Part shown: piece by piece, positions 60,595-64,000 of the stretch
Numbering within the stretch: position 1 is the stretch's first letter
How the letters are laid out: each line of letters begins with the position of its first letter
From: Amborella trichopoda
Lineage: Eukaryota; Streptophyta; Magnoliopsida; Amborellales; Amborellaceae
DNA length: 64,000 nucleotides
NCBI RefSeq assembly: GCF_000471905.2
Contig: NW_006500337.1
Span: forward strand, 76,651-140,650
Direction of reading: 5' to 3'
Translations under genes and position numbers: made by a program
Notes under the pieces: model-generated
The model's input: the letters and a program-made list of their open reading frames with translations, nothing else
What the model was told of the DNA's origin: nothing
Database searches by the model: none

Positions 60595-61767
60595 GAAAGA
60601 TAATGTTGTGAGAGTGATTGTGACCTTGTACAAAAAGTTGTACAAAAAAGTAAATGGTTTCTTTGTATATTTTTCTGTACATTTAAAAGTTATCATTATT
60701 AGATTTGGTGATAGTCAAAATCATAACTCCTATATTTCTCAAGAACTTCAGGGTATTATAGTTTTTGGAAAAAATAAAAAGGCATTTGTTTTAGAGATTA
60801 AGCAATAAAACGTTGGTGATCTTTGTATGAATGATCAAGGATAAACATAATGTTTAATATTTATTATCCCTTTGATGGTCATCCTATTATGACTTATGGA
60901 TTATAGGAAATTTTGGCTTTAAGAGAGAGGTTGGGCCTCTGGGAGAGAGCAAAGGGACCTTTATACAAAAGCATGGCATGTAAGAAAAAGATGTGGTTTT
61001 TTCATAGGGGTTAGGGTTGGTTCACAGCTTCTAAAAAGAGAAAATCACTCAATTAATTTAAAGTTTTTCTTTTATGTAAGCGATGGAGCAAGAATCTTGA
61101 TGTTTAGAGAAAAGTATCTCTTAGAAACAAAACTATGATCTCCATTAATAATGGATGATTTAGATTTTTGGATACCACAATACAAACCTTTGGGGTGAAC
61201 AACGTAGACTTTTTATCATTACAGTATATTCACATATTTAGCAATTTTCGGATGTTATATACGATCTTGGGTCAGAACTCGTTATTTGAAGTTTCCCGGT
61301 TCCACAAACCGGGTTTCCCAAAAAATTAGGTTAAACGGTTGTGAATTCAAATCGCACCCACCAGCAATAAAGAGCTGTATAAAAAATGTTGAACACATGG
61401 TGTTGCAGTCTTTTGGGCTAAAACTTCATTTTTGAGGAAATAAAATTGAAACCCAAAGCCTAGTTTGTGTTCCTCTGGCCTTCAAGGTATCTTGCAACGT
61501 TCTTGCCTTTGAGGCAGTCACCATTGTACTAGTTACCACAATTATTATTTTAAAAAAGATCACTTTCTATGGATACAATCATGTCGTTGGTGGAGGAATA
61601 TAGTGTTTTAGTCAAACTCAGTTTAAAAAAAAAAAAAGGCTACTCCAAATATTCATCAAACCTCGTGCCAACAAGGATCTTAAACCCTAAGGCTCTGATA
61701 CTTATTGTAGATAATAAAAATCAAGATTTGATAAAATTAAGGGAAAAAATATAGTGTAATCTTAAAG
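60595..61767. other. 3' flank and intergenic DNA
   Basis: Includes the probable 3' UTR of the membrane-protein gene to about 60815. The rest has no recognised gene. GGTTGTGAATTCAAATCGCA at 61331-61350 looks faintly like a tRNA T-arm but no cloverleaf is present. Confidence 0.4.
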
Positions 61768-61864
61768 CAGCAAGCACAAGAGATCATATACAACATGGAG
61801 GATCAGCTCATGATCTTCCCCTCTTCCTCCTCAGGCTCTAACTCCTCTTGAGGAGCAAGTTTTG
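61768..61864 (+). pseudogene. detached 3' end of a legumin gene
   Basis: About 97 bp match the last 27 codons, stop and start of the 3' UTR of the legumin at 33871-36199 (compare 36120-36216). Translation reads QQAQEIIYNMEDQLMIFPSS to a stop at the same place, against QQAQDIKYNREDQIMIFPSS in the intact gene. Similarity stops abruptly at 61767 upstream; no other legumin exon is found near it. It is a gene fragment, more diverged than a recent local copy would be, perhaps from another legumin paralogue. Confidence 0.85.
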
Positions 61865-62404
61865 ATGAGAGAGAGAGATATAAATCGTGGTCACATCTCT
61901 TTTTTTCTTTGGATGTGATCCTTTCTGGTCTTGCACAACTTTTCAGATAGATTCATGCACCAATATTCCACATGGTTCTTGATGGTCTTCATACTTCACT
62001 GCCGCCCTTCAAGAGATTTGCATGGAGGTCTTACTATAGCTTTTACCTCATCTAATAACTCATAAAAAAATATAATTCAAGCATTGGAAAACGTTTACAT
62101 TGATCATCTCTACATGAACAATATGGTTGTAAAAAAAAATAGGATTTGAAACTCTAAAAATAGTATATATTTTAACAAATTATCTAGACCGTCCATTTTG
62201 TCCTAATAATAAGTTTACAAGATCTGTAAGATTTGCACTATTTTTTAAGTTTCAAATTATATTGTCCATGTGAGAAATTGATTTTAGAGCCATCATAGAT
62301 ATTTTTCTCGTCGAAAGTGCTTTCCATATGAGGATTTGTGGTGAGGCTCTATTTGCTTTTAAAAAATCATACGCTTAATAGAAAGTTCATCATTTTTTTA
62401 AAAA
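61865..62404. other. intergenic DNA with a Mutator-type MITE fragment
   Basis: About 62083-62370 retains the core of the Mutator-type MITE (GATCATCTCTACATGAACA, TATCTAGACCGTCCATTTTG) with worn ends. The rest shows nothing. Confidence 0.4.
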
Positions 62405-62705
62405 CAATTGTTTCATGCGGCGGGGACTGCATTTCTGCATTTGCGATCCCCGAAGTATAAAACATCCATCTTAAAGATGGATGCTTAAGATGGATGCAAA
62501 TAGATGGTCCATCTAAAAACAATTGAAACTGACTATCTAAATGTTTTTTTAATAGAAATATTATTTTAAATTTTTAAAGTTTATTTATTTATTCATAGTC
62601 ATGAACCTCCATATTAGAGATTATATGTTCTTAAAAACTAAGTCCAAAAATCAATCTCAAAAATAAATTTTTAAGAAGTGACTCATTTGTACATGGACTA
62701 ATAGA
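62405..62705. mobile_element. hairpin MITE (CATCCATCTT family), copy with a small internal duplication
   Basis: GGGGACTGCATTTCTGCATT, then the hairpin at 62463-62483, then a duplicated CTTAAGATGGATGC, then TAGATGGTCCATCTAAAAAC. Confidence 0.55.
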
Positions 62706-63000
62706 AGCCGTCGGATCTTGCCAAGAGTGAGTGCCCGAGGGCTTCCATTATTTCATGGATTGAAAACTGAATTCGACTCCGTATTTCCCAAAAATGGAAT
62801 GGGACAGTCATTCGAAAACGAGAAAAGAAAGGCGTCAAGACATCTATATGACCCAGTGAGACATCTCACGAGTTGGATTCGAACCAAGACCTCTTGCACT
62901 CAGCGAACTACCCTTTTTTCGACTCGTGAGTTTGGTAACCCGGTCTGTCACGCCACATACTACATTCGGAGGCGCCCTTCCACCTACTTATCCCGCGAAA
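62706..63000. other. GC-richer patch with a tRNA-like fold
   Basis: Base composition is clearly richer in GC than the surroundings. On the minus strand 62930-62865 (66 nt) begins CTCACGAGT and ends ACTCGTGAG, a nine-pair acceptor-like stem, next to a perfect T-arm (TTGG TTCGAAT CCAA). The D and anticodon arms are not convincing, so it is not called as a tRNA gene. It may be a transferred organelle fragment carrying a tRNA-like element. Confidence 0.4.
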
Positions 63001-63337
63001 AAAGTGTGTTGTTTTTATTTTTTTAACACCCCTCGCAAAGTAGATCTTGCTTTTGGTTCGTTTGAATACTGTGCGGTCTTCTTTTGTTCGCTGTGACTCT
63101 CTCTCTCTCTCTCTCTGTCTGTCTGTGGATAGGGTTTGCATGACCTCATTGAGAGGTGTCATGAGGATGACCTCGCTTGTACGGTGGAGTGATATTCGTT
63201 TCTAGAGTGGCAAATTAATTATTATTTTTACACTTATTTCTTAAATAAAGCATGCTTCTGGTTCATTTGAATACTGTGCAGTCTTTCTTTTCTTGGCTAC
63301 AGCTGTGACACTCTCAGATGAAATTTTTATTTTCCTA
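63001..63337. other. intergenic DNA with a short direct repeat
   Basis: TTGCTTTTGGTTCGTTTGAA with ACTGTGCGGTCTTCTTTT (63048-63090) recurs as TGCTTCTGGTTCATTTGAAT with ACTGTGCAGTCTTTCTTTT (63251-63295). No gene. Confidence 0.5.
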
Positions 63338-63706
63338 TTGAAAAAGTTCATAGAGTCGAGGCTCTAAACAATCAAAATAAAACCCACCTCAACATTTTTA
63401 CTAGAAAAAGTTATTTTGATGTTTAAATATCTTTAAATTGATCATCTCGACATCAAGATGCATGAACATTAGAAAAAAATTGATTTCAAGTTTTGAAAAT
63501 AATGCACCGTGTAACGTATTTTTGGACCGTCAATTGTCAAGTTTACATAGATCTGCTCGATCTATCATATTTTTAAAGGTTTAAATTTTATAATTAAAAA
63601 TAAAGCTATCACAAAGATTTTGAGTACCGAAACCACATTTCTCGACACTATTTGAAAGTGTGATTTACTTAATTGTTTAGAGCCTCGGCTCTATACAAAC
63701 CGCTCC
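63338..63706. mobile_element. Mutator-type MITE, copy K
   Basis: GTTCATAGAGTCGAGGCTCT at the left and AGAGCCTCGGCTCTATACAA at the right, GAGCCTCGGCTC flavour, with the shared core between. No clear target duplication. From 63707 to the end only a CT microsatellite (63795-63831) is seen. Confidence 0.65.
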
Positions 63707-63791
63707 AAATAAGTATTGGTACACGCAACCTTTCTCCAAACTACTTATGTTGGGGGTTTGTCACATAAATAAACCCACCCAGTTGCATAGC

Positions 63792-63835
<44 letters not shown>

Positions 63836-64000
63836 TTAAAGACAATTTTTATTATCTTCACTTGATTGGTGCTCACAACCTTATTGAGAGCAGGAGCTCC
63901 AAACTATATTTTTTGGGGTTGAACGTAATTAAAATCACCCGTATACATGGCTATTTCTTTTTGTTTCCATTTTGTGTGTTAGGCAGTAAATTTGGGGCCT

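Noticed and set aside
62865-62930. A true tRNA gene on the minus strand
   Set aside because: Acceptor stem and T arm are good, but at 66 nt the D and anticodon arms cannot be drawn convincingly.

Overview
This window is nuclear DNA from a flowering plant. The evidence is spliced genes with plant-only or plant-typical products (RUS2, an 11S legumin, a DUF761 protein), AT-rich intergenic DNA full of small transposons, many long (CT)n/(GA)n microsatellites, and plant copia, L1-type, RTE-type and Au-like SINE remnants. The lineage cannot be fixed from the sequence alone. There is no sign of bacterial or viral organisation. A run of N at 23935-24512 marks an assembly gap between GA microsatellites.

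Layout. 1-7000: no gene, only transposon debris. 7065-22346 (+): a complete RUS2 (DUF647) gene of ten exons, 438 codons plus stop, whose 7.6-kb eighth intron holds two nested copia fossils and whose 3.8-kb second intron holds an Au-like SINE. 25007-25771 (-): an intact single-exon DUF761 protein. 25.8-33.7 kb: repeats. 33871-36199 (+): a complete four-exon 11S globulin (legumin), 486 aa, with a TATA box and an RY (CATGCA) seed element. 38.6-41.9 kb (-): an intron-containing, frameshifted copy of the splicing factor gene SLU7, best read as a pseudogene. 43.65-47.69 kb (+): an L1-type LINE with a terminal poly(A), split by a roughly 2-kb LTR-like insert. 47.7-59.6 kb: layered MITEs. 59675-60594 (+): an unrecognised multi-pass membrane protein. 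60.6-64 kb: repeats, a detached 3' end of a legumin gene (61768-61864) and a GC-richer patch with a tRNA-like fold.

The genes do not form a pathway. RUS2 is a UV-B/auxin-related housekeeping gene, the legumin is a seed storage protein, and the others are unrelated.

The most informative new material is in the repeats. One MITE family occurs about ten times; three copies have perfect 9-bp target-site duplications (Mutator-type), and it has two different terminal-repeat flavours around a shared core. Nested insertions allow relative dating. No previously undescribed functional system could be supported.
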